41,673 nucleotides of DNA from Alphaproteobacteria bacterium (GTDB taxonomy: Bacteria > Pseudomonadota > Alphaproteobacteria > Rhodobacterales > Rhodobacteraceae): contig JAUIAU010000028.1 of NCBI GenBank assembly GCA_030425185.1, positions 1-41,673 of the forward strand, given 5' to 3'. How positions within the stretch are numbered: position 1 is the first letter of the stretch; the number at the start of each line of letters is the position of its first letter. Below are positions 7,113 through 14,989 of the stretch, piece after piece. The translations under genes were made by a program, and so were the position numbers. The notes below the pieces were generated by a model. It ran no database searches, was not told the origin of the DNA, and saw nothing but the letters and a program-made list of their open reading frames with translations.

Positions 7113-8465
7113 CCGGGTGCGGAACCGTTCCGGTTCGGGGCGCGGCAGGTCCGGCGCGGAAATCAGCCGCTCGGCCAGCCGCCACGCGATCAGCCCGAAC
7201 ACCACGCCGCCGACGGCCTGACCGATCAGCACACCGGGCGCGCCCAGCCAGGCCGACAGCAGCAGGACGGGCGGAACCGTGCCCAGCGTGTGCCGGCCCC
7301 AGTTCAGCCAGGTCGACCGCAGCGGCTGGCGCAGGTTGTTGAAGGCGGCATTCGCCACGAAGAGGGTGCCGTTGAAGAAGAAGACCAGCGCCAGCGGACC
7401 GCAGAACAGGTAGACCAGCGCCAGCGCCTGCCCGGTCGCGTCGAACATCGCCGCGATCGGTGCGCGCAGCAGGAACAGCAGCAGTGCGGCCGCGACCACG
7501 TAGAGCGCCGTGAACAGCAAGGCCGCCCGGAACGCGCCTCGTACCCGGTCGCGGTCGCCCGCCCCGGCATTCTGCCCGATGATCGGCCCGACCGCGCCGG
7601 ACAGCGCGAAGATGACCCCGAAGGCCACGGGCGTCAGCCGCGCGACGATGGCCATGCCGGCGACGGCGTCCTCGCCGTACTCCGCCATCGACCGGGTGAC
7701 GAAGGCCTGCCCGACCGGGGTTGCGAGCTGGGTCAGGATCGCCGGGGCGGCGATGGCGGCCAGCGGGCGCAGGTCCGGCAGCATGTGGTCGGCGCGGGGG
7801 GCTTCCAGTCCGCCGTGATGGCGGAAGATCGGCAGCAGCGCGGTGGCCGCGATGGCCATGCGGGCCGCCACGCTCGCCAGCGCGGCACCGGTCAGGTCGA
7901 GGCCGAAGCCGAAGATCAGGATCGGGTCCAGCACGGCGTTGACCGCACCGCCGACCAGCGTGGCGACCATCGCCCGGTTGGCGTCGCCATGCGCCCGGAG
8001 GATCGCGCCGCCGATCATGCCGACCATCAGCAGGGGCAGGGACGGCACGATGATCCTGAGGTAGGAGACGGCGAGGCGCGCTGTCTCGCCACTGGCACCC
8101 AGCAGCCCGACGAACAGCGGCACCAGCACCCAGACAACGCCCGCGAAGACGGCGCCGAAGGCCACGGCCCAGACCAGCGCGGTCGAGGCGCGGCGGCGGG
8201 CGGCAACCTCGTCCCCCGCGCCGAGCGCCCGGGCGACCAGCGCCCCGGCGGCAATCGCCATGCCGATTCCGAAGGACGTGGTGAAGAACAGGATCGCCCC
8301 GGCATAGCCGACGGCAGCCGCCAGTTCGGCCTGCCCGAGCATCGAGATGAAGAGCATGTCGACCAGGTCGACCGCGAACACTGCCACCAGCCCCAGCGAG
8401 GCCGTCAGCGACATCACCGAGACATGCCGGAACAGGTTTCCTTCGAGGAATTTCGCGTCGGCCAT
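7083..8465 (-). CDS. MATE family multidrug efflux transporter
   Basis: Inner-membrane cation-coupled exporter of 460 residues, the usual length for 12 helices in two pseudo-symmetric halves. Regular hydrophobic segments run throughout, and the N-terminal LVDMLFISMLGQ segment is characteristic of MatE domains. The start ADAKFLEGN is chosen because it fits the family N-terminus; the longer frame adds a low-complexity stretch. It follows gltX on the same strand with a 70-base gap carrying a GC-rich hairpin. Substrate unknown. Confidence 0.9.
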   Translation of the reverse strand: MADAKFLEGNLFRHVSVMSLTASLGLVAVFAVDLVDMLFISMLGQAELAAAVGYAGAILFFTTSFGIGMAIAAGALVARALGAGDEVAARRRASTALVWAVAFGAVFAGVVWVLVPLFVGLLGASGETARLAVSYLRIIVPSLPLLMVGMIGGAILRAHGDANRAMVATLVGGAVNAVLDPILIFGFGLDLTGAALASVAARMAIAATALLPIFRHHGGLEAPRADHMLPDLRPLAAIAAPAILTQLATPVGQAFVTRSMAEYGEDAVAGMAIVARLTPVAFGVIFALSGAVGPIIGQNAGAGDRDRVRGAFRAALLFTALYVVAAALLLFLLRAPIAAMFDATGQALALVYLFCGPLALVFFFNGTLFVANAAFNNLRQPLRSTWLNWGRHTLGTVPPVLLLSAWLGAPGVLIGQAVGGVVFGLIAWRLAERLISAPDLPRPEPERFRTRLFQLLHHRR

Positions 8466-8490
8466 CCGTCCGTCCCGTTGCCCGCGTTCA

Positions 8491-8515
8491 CCCTGCCCGG
8501 ATTGCGCGGGCAGGG
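8491..8515 (-). terminator. GC-rich hairpin between gltX and the MATE gene
   Basis: A perfect 9-bp stem (CCCTGCCCG with CGGGCAGGG) encloses a 7-base loop downstream of gltX. There is no U-tract, so it may only attenuate read-through. Confidence 0.45.
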
Positions 8516-8535
8516 CGAGGGGCAATCTGACGGGA

Positions 8536-9858
8536 TCAGGCGCGGGGCCGGGCCTGCATCAGCGGCATGAAGTCCGCCATTTCCGGCCCGCGCGCGCGCC
8601 CGGTCAGCGCCATGCGCAGCGGCATGAACAGTGCCTTGCCCTTGCGGCCGGAGGCGTCCTTCATCGCGCCGGTCCAGTCGGCCCAGGTCTGGGGCCCGTA
8701 GGGCGGCTCGGGCAGGCGGGCGAGCGCGTCGATCACGAAGTCCCGGTCGGCGTCCTCGATCAGCGGCACCGCGCCGTCGCGCAGGATCTCCCACCACGGG
8801 CCGAGATCGGCGCGGGTCTCGATGTTCTCGCGCAGCACCTCCCAGAACCGGGGGGCCAGGTCGTCGGGCACGCCCAGCTCGGCCAGTTCGTCGGCCATCG
8901 CCCCGTAGGGCAGCGAGGCGAGATAGCGTGCGGTCAGCGGCTTCAGGTCGTCGGCGTCGAACTTGGTCGGGGCGGCCCCGAACTGGCCGAGATCGAAGCC
9001 CTCGATCAGCTCGGCATGGTCGGCGCGCAACTCGACCGGCTGGTTCGAGCCGAGCCGCGCCATCAGCGACAACAGCGCCATCGGCTCGATCCCGGCGGCG
9101 CGCAGGTCGCGCAGCGCCAGTGTGCCGAGCCGCTTGGACAGCGCCTCGCCCTGCGGGCCGGTCAGCAGCGAATGGTGCGCGAAGGCGGGCGGCGTGAAGC
9201 CGAGCGCCTCGATGATCTGGATCTGGGTCGCGGTGTTGGTGACGTGGTCCGAGCCGCGCACGACATGGGTCACGCCGAAGTCGGTGTCATCGACGACCGA
9301 GGCGAGCGTGTAGAGTACCTGTCCGTCCTGCCGGATCAGCACCGGGTCCGAGACCGACGCGGCGTCGATCGAGATGTCGCCGAGGATGCCGTCGGTCCAG
9401 ACGATCCGCTCGTGGTCGAGCAGGAAGCGCCAGACGCCTTCGCCGCGCTCGGCGCGCAGCTTCGCCTTCTCGTCGTCGGACAGCGCCAGCGCCGCGCGGT
9501 CATAGACGGGCGGTTTGCCCATGTTCAGCTGCTTCTTGCGCTTCAGGTCCAGCTCGGTCGGGGTCTCGAACGCCTCGTAGAAGCGGCCCTTCTCGCGCAG
9601 CGTGTCGGCGGCGGCGGCATAGCGGTCCAGCCGTTCGGACTGCCGTTCCATCCGGTCCCAGGTCAGGCCCAGCCACTCGAGGTCCTGCCGGATCGCGTCG
9701 GCGTATTCCTGTTTCGAGCGCTCCGGGTCGGTGTCGTCGAGCCGCAGGATGAAGGTGCCCCCGGCCTTGCGCGCGATCATCCAGTTCATCAGCGCGGTGC
9801 GCAGGTTGCCCACGTGCAGATAGCCGGTGGGCGAGGGGGCGAAACGGGTGATGGTCAT
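8536..9858 (-). CDS. gltX: Glutamate--tRNA ligase, short cysteine-free form
   Basis: Class I aminoacyl-tRNA synthetase of 440 residues charging tRNA with glutamate in the cytoplasm. The HIGH-type motif is HVGN (15-18) after FAPSPTGYL, and the KMSKS-type motif is LSKRLG (240-245). The zinc-binding cysteine cluster of E. coli GluRS is absent; I see no cysteine anywhere in the protein. Many alphaproteobacteria carry two GluRS paralogues, one of which may favour tRNA-Gln; which one this is cannot be decided here. It diverges from the zincin gene with only 63 bases between starts. Confidence 0.94.
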   Translation of the reverse strand: MTITRFAPSPTGYLHVGNLRTALMNWMIARKAGGTFILRLDDTDPERSKQEYADAIRQDLEWLGLTWDRMERQSERLDRYAAAADTLREKGRFYEAFETPTELDLKRKKQLNMGKPPVYDRAALALSDDEKAKLRAERGEGVWRFLLDHERIVWTDGILGDISIDAASVSDPVLIRQDGQVLYTLASVVDDTDFGVTHVVRGSDHVTNTATQIQIIEALGFTPPAFAHHSLLTGPQGEALSKRLGTLALRDLRAAGIEPMALLSLMARLGSNQPVELRADHAELIEGFDLGQFGAAPTKFDADDLKPLTARYLASLPYGAMADELAELGVPDDLAPRFWEVLRENIETRADLGPWWEILRDGAVPLIEDADRDFVIDALARLPEPPYGPQTWADWTGAMKDASGRKGKALFMPLRMALTGRARGPEMADFMPLMQARPRA

Positions 9859-9921
9859 GGCTGGGCTCCGAGTGTGGCGATCCGTCTTTCACAGAGGGCC
9901 GGAATTGTCCATATCGGGGCC

Positions 9922-10332
9922 ATGGAACAGGACTGGTCCCAAGCCACGGCCCCCGATCTGGCCGAGATCGAACGCCTCGCCGACCTGGCGCGGGCGGCCC
10001 TGCCCGATGCCATCGCGCGCGCGGCGGCCGAGGTGGTGATCCGCGTCGCCGACTGGCCCAGCGACGAGATGCTCGAGGATCTCGGGCTCGAGGCGGCATG
10101 GGAGCTGACCGGTCTCTACGAGGGGATTCCGCTGACCGAGAAATCGGTGCTGCACCAGCCGGAGGGGCCGGACGTGATCTGGCTGTTCCGGCGCCCGATC
10201 CTCGACGAATGGACGGAGCGGGGCGGCATCCCGCTGGGCGAGCTGGTGACCCATGTGCTGATCCACGAGTTCGCGCACCATTTCGGCTGGAGCGATGCCG
10301 ACATCGCGATGGTCGATCGCTGGTGGGAATAG
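9922..10332 (+). CDS. Minimal zincin metallopeptidase-like protein (DUF1025 family)
   Basis: A 136-residue cytoplasmic protein with the zinc-binding HEFAH motif at 115-119 (general HExxH). It belongs to the small possibly-peptidase family found widely in actinobacteria and alphaproteobacteria. The substrate and even the activity are not established for the family. The start ATG is the first in frame and gives the usual family length. Confidence 0.82.
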   Translation: MEQDWSQATAPDLAEIERLADLARAALPDAIARAAAEVVIRVADWPSDEMLEDLGLEAAWELTGLYEGIPLTEKSVLHQPEGPDVIWLFRRPILDEWTERGGIPLGELVTHVLIHEFAHHFGWSDADIAMVDRWWE

Positions 10333-10432
10333 GCGCAGCGCGCCACATCACATCTGCGCCAACGCACAGGCCGGCGCGGCACGTCCCTCTATGTCTCGCA
10401 CGGGAACACCACATTCCGATAGGAGACGACCC

Positions 10433-11350
10433 ATGACCGACCTGACACGCCGCCAGGCGCTGCTTGCCGGGGCCGCCTTGCCGCTGGCCGGGGCCGCCGC
10501 GACCCCCGTCCTCGCCGCCGCCGAGATGAAGGGCCCGTCCTTCGCCCAGGTAAACCGCTTCATGCTGGGCGGGTTCGAGGTGACCACGCTGCTCGCCGGA
10601 ACCCGCAAGGTCGAAGAGCCGCAGGGCATCTTCGGCATGAACGTTACGCCGGAAGAGTTCGCGCAGGTCTCCGCCGACAACTTCCTGCCGACCGATGCCG
10701 CGCAGTTCTTCTTCACCCCGACGCTGGTGAACACCGGCTCCGAGCTGGTGCTGTTCGACACCGGCCTGAACGGCGCCGGGATCACCGATGCGCTGGCCCG
10801 CGCGGGCTACACCCCCGACCAGGTCGACACCGTGGTCCTGACCCACATGCACGGCGACCACATCGGGGGCCTGATGACCGACGGCACGCCGACCTTCGCC
10901 AACGCCCGCTACGTTACCGGCCAGGTCGAGTTCGATGCGTGGAACGGCATGGACAACGACGGCTTCAAGGCCAACGTGCTGCCGCTCGCCGACCGGATGA
11001 GCTTTCTAGGCGATGGCGGGGACGTGGCCTCGGGCATCATCGGCATGGCCGCGTTCGGCCACAGCCCGGGCCACATGGTCTACCGGCTCGAGTCCGAGGG
11101 CGAGGCGCTGACCATCATCGGCGACACCGCCAACCACCCGATCTGGTCGCTCGAGCGTCCGGACTGGGAAGTGCGCTTCGACATGGACAAGGCCGCCGCC
11201 GCCGCAAGCCGCCGCAAGGTCTTCGGGATGCTGGCGGACGAGAAGTCGCCCTTCATCGGCTACCACATGCCGTTCCCGGCGATGGGCTATGTCGAGACCC
11301 GCGGCGACGGCTTCCGCTGGGTGCCGGCCGGCTACCAGATGATGCTGTAA
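10433..11350 (+). CDS. Exported MBL-fold metallo-hydrolase
   Basis: A 305-residue metallo-beta-lactamase-fold protein. The N-terminus (TRRQALLAGAALPLAGAA, about 5-22) has paired arginines before a hydrophobic stretch ending in alanines, a Tat-type or general signal peptide, so it acts in the periplasm. Zinc ligands are H138, H140, D142 and H143 in THMHGDH; a further GHSPGH motif supplies later ligands. The overall pattern resembles AHL-lactonase-like hydrolases, but the substrate is unknown. AGGAG lies seven bases before the ATG. Its 3' end converges on the DUF1801 gene with 10 bases between stops. Confidence 0.87.
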   Translation: MTDLTRRQALLAGAALPLAGAAATPVLAAAEMKGPSFAQVNRFMLGGFEVTTLLAGTRKVEEPQGIFGMNVTPEEFAQVSADNFLPTDAAQFFFTPTLVNTGSELVLFDTGLNGAGITDALARAGYTPDQVDTVVLTHMHGDHIGGLMTDGTPTFANARYVTGQVEFDAWNGMDNDGFKANVLPLADRMSFLGDGGDVASGIIGMAAFGHSPGHMVYRLESEGEALTIIGDTANHPIWSLERPDWEVRFDMDKAAAAASRRKVFGMLADEKSPFIGYHMPFPAMGYVETRGDGFRWVPAGYQMML

Positions 11351-11360
11351 GGCTTTTTGC

Positions 11361-11789
11361 CTACGTGGCCTGAACCGGCCAGCGCCGGTTCAGGTCGGCA
11401 AGCCCTGCCGCGATCAGCTCGGCGAGCACGTCCATGTCGGCGTGCTCCAGCCGGGTCAGGTAGAGGCAGGATTTGCCGAGCTTGTGTTTGCCCAGCCGGG
11501 CGAGGATGTCGCCGTAATCGTCATAGCCCGGCAGGATGTAGATCGAGAGCGCTGCCTTGCGCGGGCTGAAGCCGGTGGCGAGAAAGTCGCCTTCGCGCTC
11601 GCTTTCGTAGCGGTAGTGATACCACCCGTACCCGATCATCGAGGGGCCCCACATCCGGGGCTGCCAGCCGGTCACCCGGCGAAAGAGGGCGTCGAGCGCG
11701 CGCGCCTCGTCGCGGCGTCGCTCCGGTGTGACGGCGTCGAGGAGCCTGTCCACGTCGCCGCCGGTCATGTGCGTCTTGTTGACCGCCAT
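11361..11789 (-). CDS. DUF1801 domain protein
   Basis: A 142-residue YdhG-like protein. The opening MAVNKT, the GYG-YHY patch (about 53-60) and the SIYILPGY-DY stretch are typical of DUF1801, a fold without an established enzymatic role. The start agrees with family N-termini even though a perfect hairpin ends one base upstream of the ATG. Located after wrbA on the same strand. Confidence 0.82.
   Translation of the reverse strand: MAVNKTHMTGGDVDRLLDAVTPERRRDEARALDALFRRVTGWQPRMWGPSMIGYGWYHYRYESEREGDFLATGFSPRKAALSIYILPGYDDYGDILARLGKHKLGKSCLYLTRLEHADMDVLAELIAAGLADLNRRWPVQAT
11371..11396. repeat. 11-bp inverted repeat at the MBL/DUF1801 convergence
   Basis: CCTGAACCGGC and GCCGGTTCAGG enclose a 4-base loop just after the MBL stop and inside the last codons of DUF1801. 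It may act as a shared bidirectional terminator; T-runs are weak (TTTTT at 11356-11360 precedes it on the plus strand and so follows it on the minus strand). Confidence 0.5.
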
Positions 11790-11790
11790 G

Positions 11791-11816
11791 CGCCCGATCC
11801 TGTCACGGATCGGGCG
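11791..11816 (-). terminator. Hairpin between wrbA and DUF1801
   Basis: A perfect 10-bp stem (CGCCCGATCC with GGATCGGGCG, 6-base loop) begins 14 bases after the wrbA stop and ends one base before the DUF1801 start codon. It lacks a U-run. It would bury the DUF1801 ribosome site. Confidence 0.5.
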
Positions 11817-11829
11817 ATCTGGCGAGCGG

Positions 11830-12420
11830 TCAGGCGATCTTGTCGGCGAAGGCGACGACGCGCTTGGCCTGGTGCGCGATGGCCGCCTTGCCCTCGTCGG
11901 TCAGCTCGCCCTGGCTCATCGAGAAGCCGTAGGGGTTGCCGCCTGCGGCAAAGATCGACTGGTCGGTATAGCCCGGCGGCACGAGGATGGCGCCCCAGTG
12001 CATCGCGGTGGTGTAGAGCGAGATCAGCGTGGTCTCCTGGCCGCCATGGGCGTTCTGCGCGCTGGTCATGGCGCTGAACACCTTGTTGGCGAGCTTGCCC
12101 TGGAACCACAGCCCGCCCAGCGTGTCGATGAAGGCGCGGACCTGGCTGGCGACGACGCCGTAGCGGGTCGGCGAAACGAAGATATAGGCGTTAGCCCATT
12201 CCATGTCGTCATGGCTGACGGTCGGGATGTCGGCGGTCTTGGCGATGGTCGCCTTCCAGCCGTCCTGGCTGTCGATGGCCTCTTGCGGGGCGGTCTCGGC
12301 GATCTTCAGCAGGCGCACCTCGGCCCCGGCCTCGCGGGCGGCGTCGGCGGCGGTCTGCGCCATGGTCAGGTTGGTGCCGTAGGTCGAATAAAAGACGACG
12401 GCGACTTTGGCTTTGGACAT
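11830..12420 (-). CDS. wrbA: NAD(P)H:quinone oxidoreductase WrbA
   Basis: Tetrameric FMN flavodoxin-like enzyme of 196 residues performing two-electron reduction of quinones, which avoids semiquinone radicals. Seen: the FMN phosphate loop [12 protein letters not shown] (10-21), the SPTRYG loop (about 83-88), and the AHGGQETT segment (about 123-130), all matching WrbA. It has the family's normal length. GGAGG stands upstream of the ATG. Confidence 0.93.
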   Translation of the reverse strand: MSKAKVAVVFYSTYGTNLTMAQTAADAAREAGAEVRLLKIAETAPQEAIDSQDGWKATIAKTADIPTVSHDDMEWANAYIFVSPTRYGVVASQVRAFIDTLGGLWFQGKLANKVFSAMTSAQNAHGGQETTLISLYTTAMHWGAILVPPGYTDQSIFAAGGNPYGFSMSQGELTDEGKAAIAHQAKRVVAFADKIA

Positions 12421-12525
12421 GGAACCCTCCTTGTCAGGTTGCTGGGCAAGGATGTGGTCCCGATGCTGCGCCGCGTCATCTGCGAGAAATCGCGCCTTTC
12501 CTGTGCGGCATCGCAGAGGTGGCCG

Positions 12526-13080
12526 CTAGCGGAACTTCGGCCCGTGGCACCAGACGGTCAGCGAGTGCCGCGTGCCCGACGTCACGGGCGTGACGCGGTG
12601 CAGCACGAAGGCCGGAAACACCGTCGCGGCACCCTGCGCGGTATTCGCGGCCACCAGGTGCGTCCCGGGCATCACCTCCAGCACGCCGCCCTCGTAATCC
12701 TCGGGGGCGGACAGTTGCACCACGATGGTCAGCTTCCGCCGTTCGGCCAGCCGCCCGTCGCCGATGTCGGAATGCCAGTCGAAATGTCCTTCGCGGGCGC
12801 TGTCGTAGCGCGCGACCTGCGGGCTCTCGGCAAACTCGGTGATGTCGTAGTCGAAGACCTCGCGGTTGGCGACGCGGGCAATGTCGATCAGCCGGTCCAT
12901 CACCCAGTCGGTCCCGGGCAGGTCGTCGAGCCACACGAGGTCGGCGCGGCGGATGTTGTGATCCGCCCCGACCCGGCCGACGAGGCGGGCGTCACGGGCA
13001 GGGGCCTCGGCGATCTGGCCGAGCAGCCGCGCACAGTCGGCGGCGGAGAAGGCGTCCGGGAGGGTGTGAACGGGAATCAT
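12526..13080 (-). CDS. 2-oxoglutarate/Fe(II)-dependent prolyl-4-hydroxylase-like dioxygenase
   Basis: A 184-residue jelly-roll oxygenase. The iron ligands are H103, D105 (HFDWHSD) and H161 (HRVTPV), and R171 (TRHSL) would bind 2-oxoglutarate. It is close in size and spacing to PiuC/PKHD-type hydroxylases but shorter at the C-terminus. No TonB receptor or iron uptake genes are nearby, so an iron-stress link is not supported by context. Substrate unknown. Confidence 0.82.
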   Translation of the reverse strand: MIPVHTLPDAFSAADCARLLGQIAEAPARDARLVGRVGADHNIRRADLVWLDDLPGTDWVMDRLIDIARVANREVFDYDITEFAESPQVARYDSAREGHFDWHSDIGDGRLAERRKLTIVVQLSAPEDYEGGVLEVMPGTHLVAANTAQGAATVFPAFVLHRVTPVTSGTRHSLTVWCHGPKFR

Positions 13081-13178
13081 CGGTGTCGGTCCGGCAAAGG
13101 GTCAGCCCTGTTGCCCTGTTCCGCCCGGTCCCGCGCGCCGGATTGCGTCAGCGATGTCGTTTTCCGCCGGGCGTCCGG

Positions 13179-14837
13179 TCAGCTCTCATCCCGCCAGCGG
13201 TTCACGATCGGGTAGCGCCGGTCCAGCCAGAAGGCGCGCTGTGTCAGACGCGTGCCGGGGGCGGACTGGAAGCGCTTGTACTCGCTGATGTAGAGCAGGT
13301 GCTCGACCTTCTTCACCGTGGCGCGGTCGAAGCCTTCGGCCACCAGGTCCGCGACGCTGGCCTCGCGGTCCACCAGCCCGTCGAGGATCGCGTCGAGCAC
13401 GGGGTAGGGCGGCAGCGAATCCTCGTCCTTCTGGTCGGGCCGCAGTTCCGCCGAGGGCGGCTTGTCGATGATCCGCTGCGGGATCACCTCGCCCGCGGGC
13501 GCCTGCATCCACGGGCGGTGGTTGGCGTTGCGCCAGCGCGCCATCTCGAAGACGCGGGTCTTGTAGAGGTCCTTGATCGGATTGTAGCCGCCCGCCATGT
13601 CGCCGTAGATCGTGGCGTAGCCGACCGCGACCTCGGACTTGTTGCCGGTGGTCAGCAGCATTTCCCCGAACTTGTTCGACAGCGCCATCAGCAGCAGTCC
13701 GCGCAGGCGGGACTGGATGTTCTCCTCGGTCAGGTCGGGCGTGGTGCCGGCGAAGAGCGGCGCAAGTGCCTCGGTCACCGCCGCCTGCGGGCCGCTGATC
13801 GGCAGCGTGTCGAGCCGGGTGCCGAGCGCCCGGGCGCAGAGCGCGGCGTCCTCCAGCGAATGGTCCGAGGTGTAGGCCGACGGCAACATGACCGTGCGCA
13901 CGTTCGCCGGGCCGATGGCATCGGCGGCGACGGCCGCAACGAGAGCCGAGTCGATGCCCCCCGACAGACCCAGCAGCGCCTTACCGAACCCGGCCTTGGC
14001 CATGTAGTCGCGCAGCGACAGGACCATCGCGCGGTAGTCCTGCTCCCACGCGTCGGGATGCGTCTCGCGCGCCCCGGTCCGTGCGCGCCAGCCCTCGGCG
14101 GTGCGGTCGAAATCCACGTGGGTGACCAGGCTGTCGAAGACCGGCATCTGCACCGCCAGCGCGCCGCCGGGGTTCAGCACGAAGCTGCCGCCGTCGAACA
14201 CCTGGTCGTCCTGCCCGCCCGTCATGTTGAGATAGACGAGCGGCAGACCGGTCTCGACCACGCGGGCGACCATCAGCGACAGGCGCTGGCCGAACTTGTC
14301 GCGATGATAGGGCGAGCCGTTCGGCACCAGAAGGATCTCGGCCCCGGTCTCGGCCAACGTCTCGGTCACGTCGGGGAACCAGGCATCCTCGCAGATCGGC
14401 GAGCCGATCCGCACCGGTCCGACCCGGTAGGGGCCCGAGATCGCGCCCGGCGCGTAGAGCCGCTTCTCGTCGAAGACGCCATAGTTCGGCAGGTGGTGCT
14501 TGTGCGCCAGCGCCACGATCCGGCCGCCGGACAGCACGGCATAGGCATTGGTCAGCCGGTCGCCCTCGCGCCACGGCAAGCCGATGCCGATCGCCGGCCC
14601 CTCGGCGCAGTCCGCGGCCAGCGCCTGCACCGCCGCCATCGCCGCCTCCGCGAAGGCGGGCTTCATCACGAGATCCTGCGTCTGGTAGCCGGTCAGGAAC
14701 ATCTCGGGCAGGGCGAGCATGTCCGATCCGGCCGCCTTCGCCTCGGCCCAGGCGCTGCGCGCGGCGTCGGCGTTGGCCGCGATCGCGCCCACCGTGGGGT
14801 TGAGCTGGCCGAGGCTCAGGCGGAAGGTGTCTTGCAT
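13179..14837 (-). CDS. nadE: Glutamine-dependent NAD+ synthetase
   Basis: Final step of NAD biosynthesis: amidation of nicotinate adenine dinucleotide using glutamine. The protein has 552 residues in two domains. The N-terminal nitrilase-type glutaminase shows the Glu-Lys-Cys triad E45 (LPEMFLTGY), K113 (HKHHLPNYG) and C149 (SPICEDAW). The C-terminal synthetase has the PP-loop SGGIDS at 292-297. Length and order match the bacterial glutamine-dependent form. It diverges from the MORN gene across 152 bases that must hold both promoters. Confidence 0.96.
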   Translation of the reverse strand: MQDTFRLSLGQLNPTVGAIAANADAARSAWAEAKAAGSDMLALPEMFLTGYQTQDLVMKPAFAEAAMAAVQALAADCAEGPAIGIGLPWREGDRLTNAYAVLSGGRIVALAHKHHLPNYGVFDEKRLYAPGAISGPYRVGPVRIGSPICEDAWFPDVTETLAETGAEILLVPNGSPYHRDKFGQRLSLMVARVVETGLPLVYLNMTGGQDDQVFDGGSFVLNPGGALAVQMPVFDSLVTHVDFDRTAEGWRARTGARETHPDAWEQDYRAMVLSLRDYMAKAGFGKALLGLSGGIDSALVAAVAADAIGPANVRTVMLPSAYTSDHSLEDAALCARALGTRLDTLPISGPQAAVTEALAPLFAGTTPDLTEENIQSRLRGLLLMALSNKFGEMLLTTGNKSEVAVGYATIYGDMAGGYNPIKDLYKTRVFEMARWRNANHRPWMQAPAGEVIPQRIIDKPPSAELRPDQKDEDSLPPYPVLDAILDGLVDREASVADLVAEGFDRATVKKVEHLLYISEYKRFQSAPGTRLTQRAFWLDRRYPIVNRWRDES

Positions 14838-14989
14838 CGGGGACCCTCTTCAGTCGCGCGCTATCTAGCAGACTGGCAGGGAAGGGAAAGGACCGGGCGC
14901 AGCGGCCCTGCAACCTTGTCCGTGCGCGGTCGCTCGGGTAGCCTGCCCCCCGACACCGCCGGACCAGCCCCGGCAGAGGAGAGCAGATC

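Noticed and set aside
8347-10332. Long plus-strand open frame covering gltX in antisense
   Set aside because: Only its last 136 codons (the zincin gene) are real; the rest is a high-GC shadow of gltX and the MATE gene.
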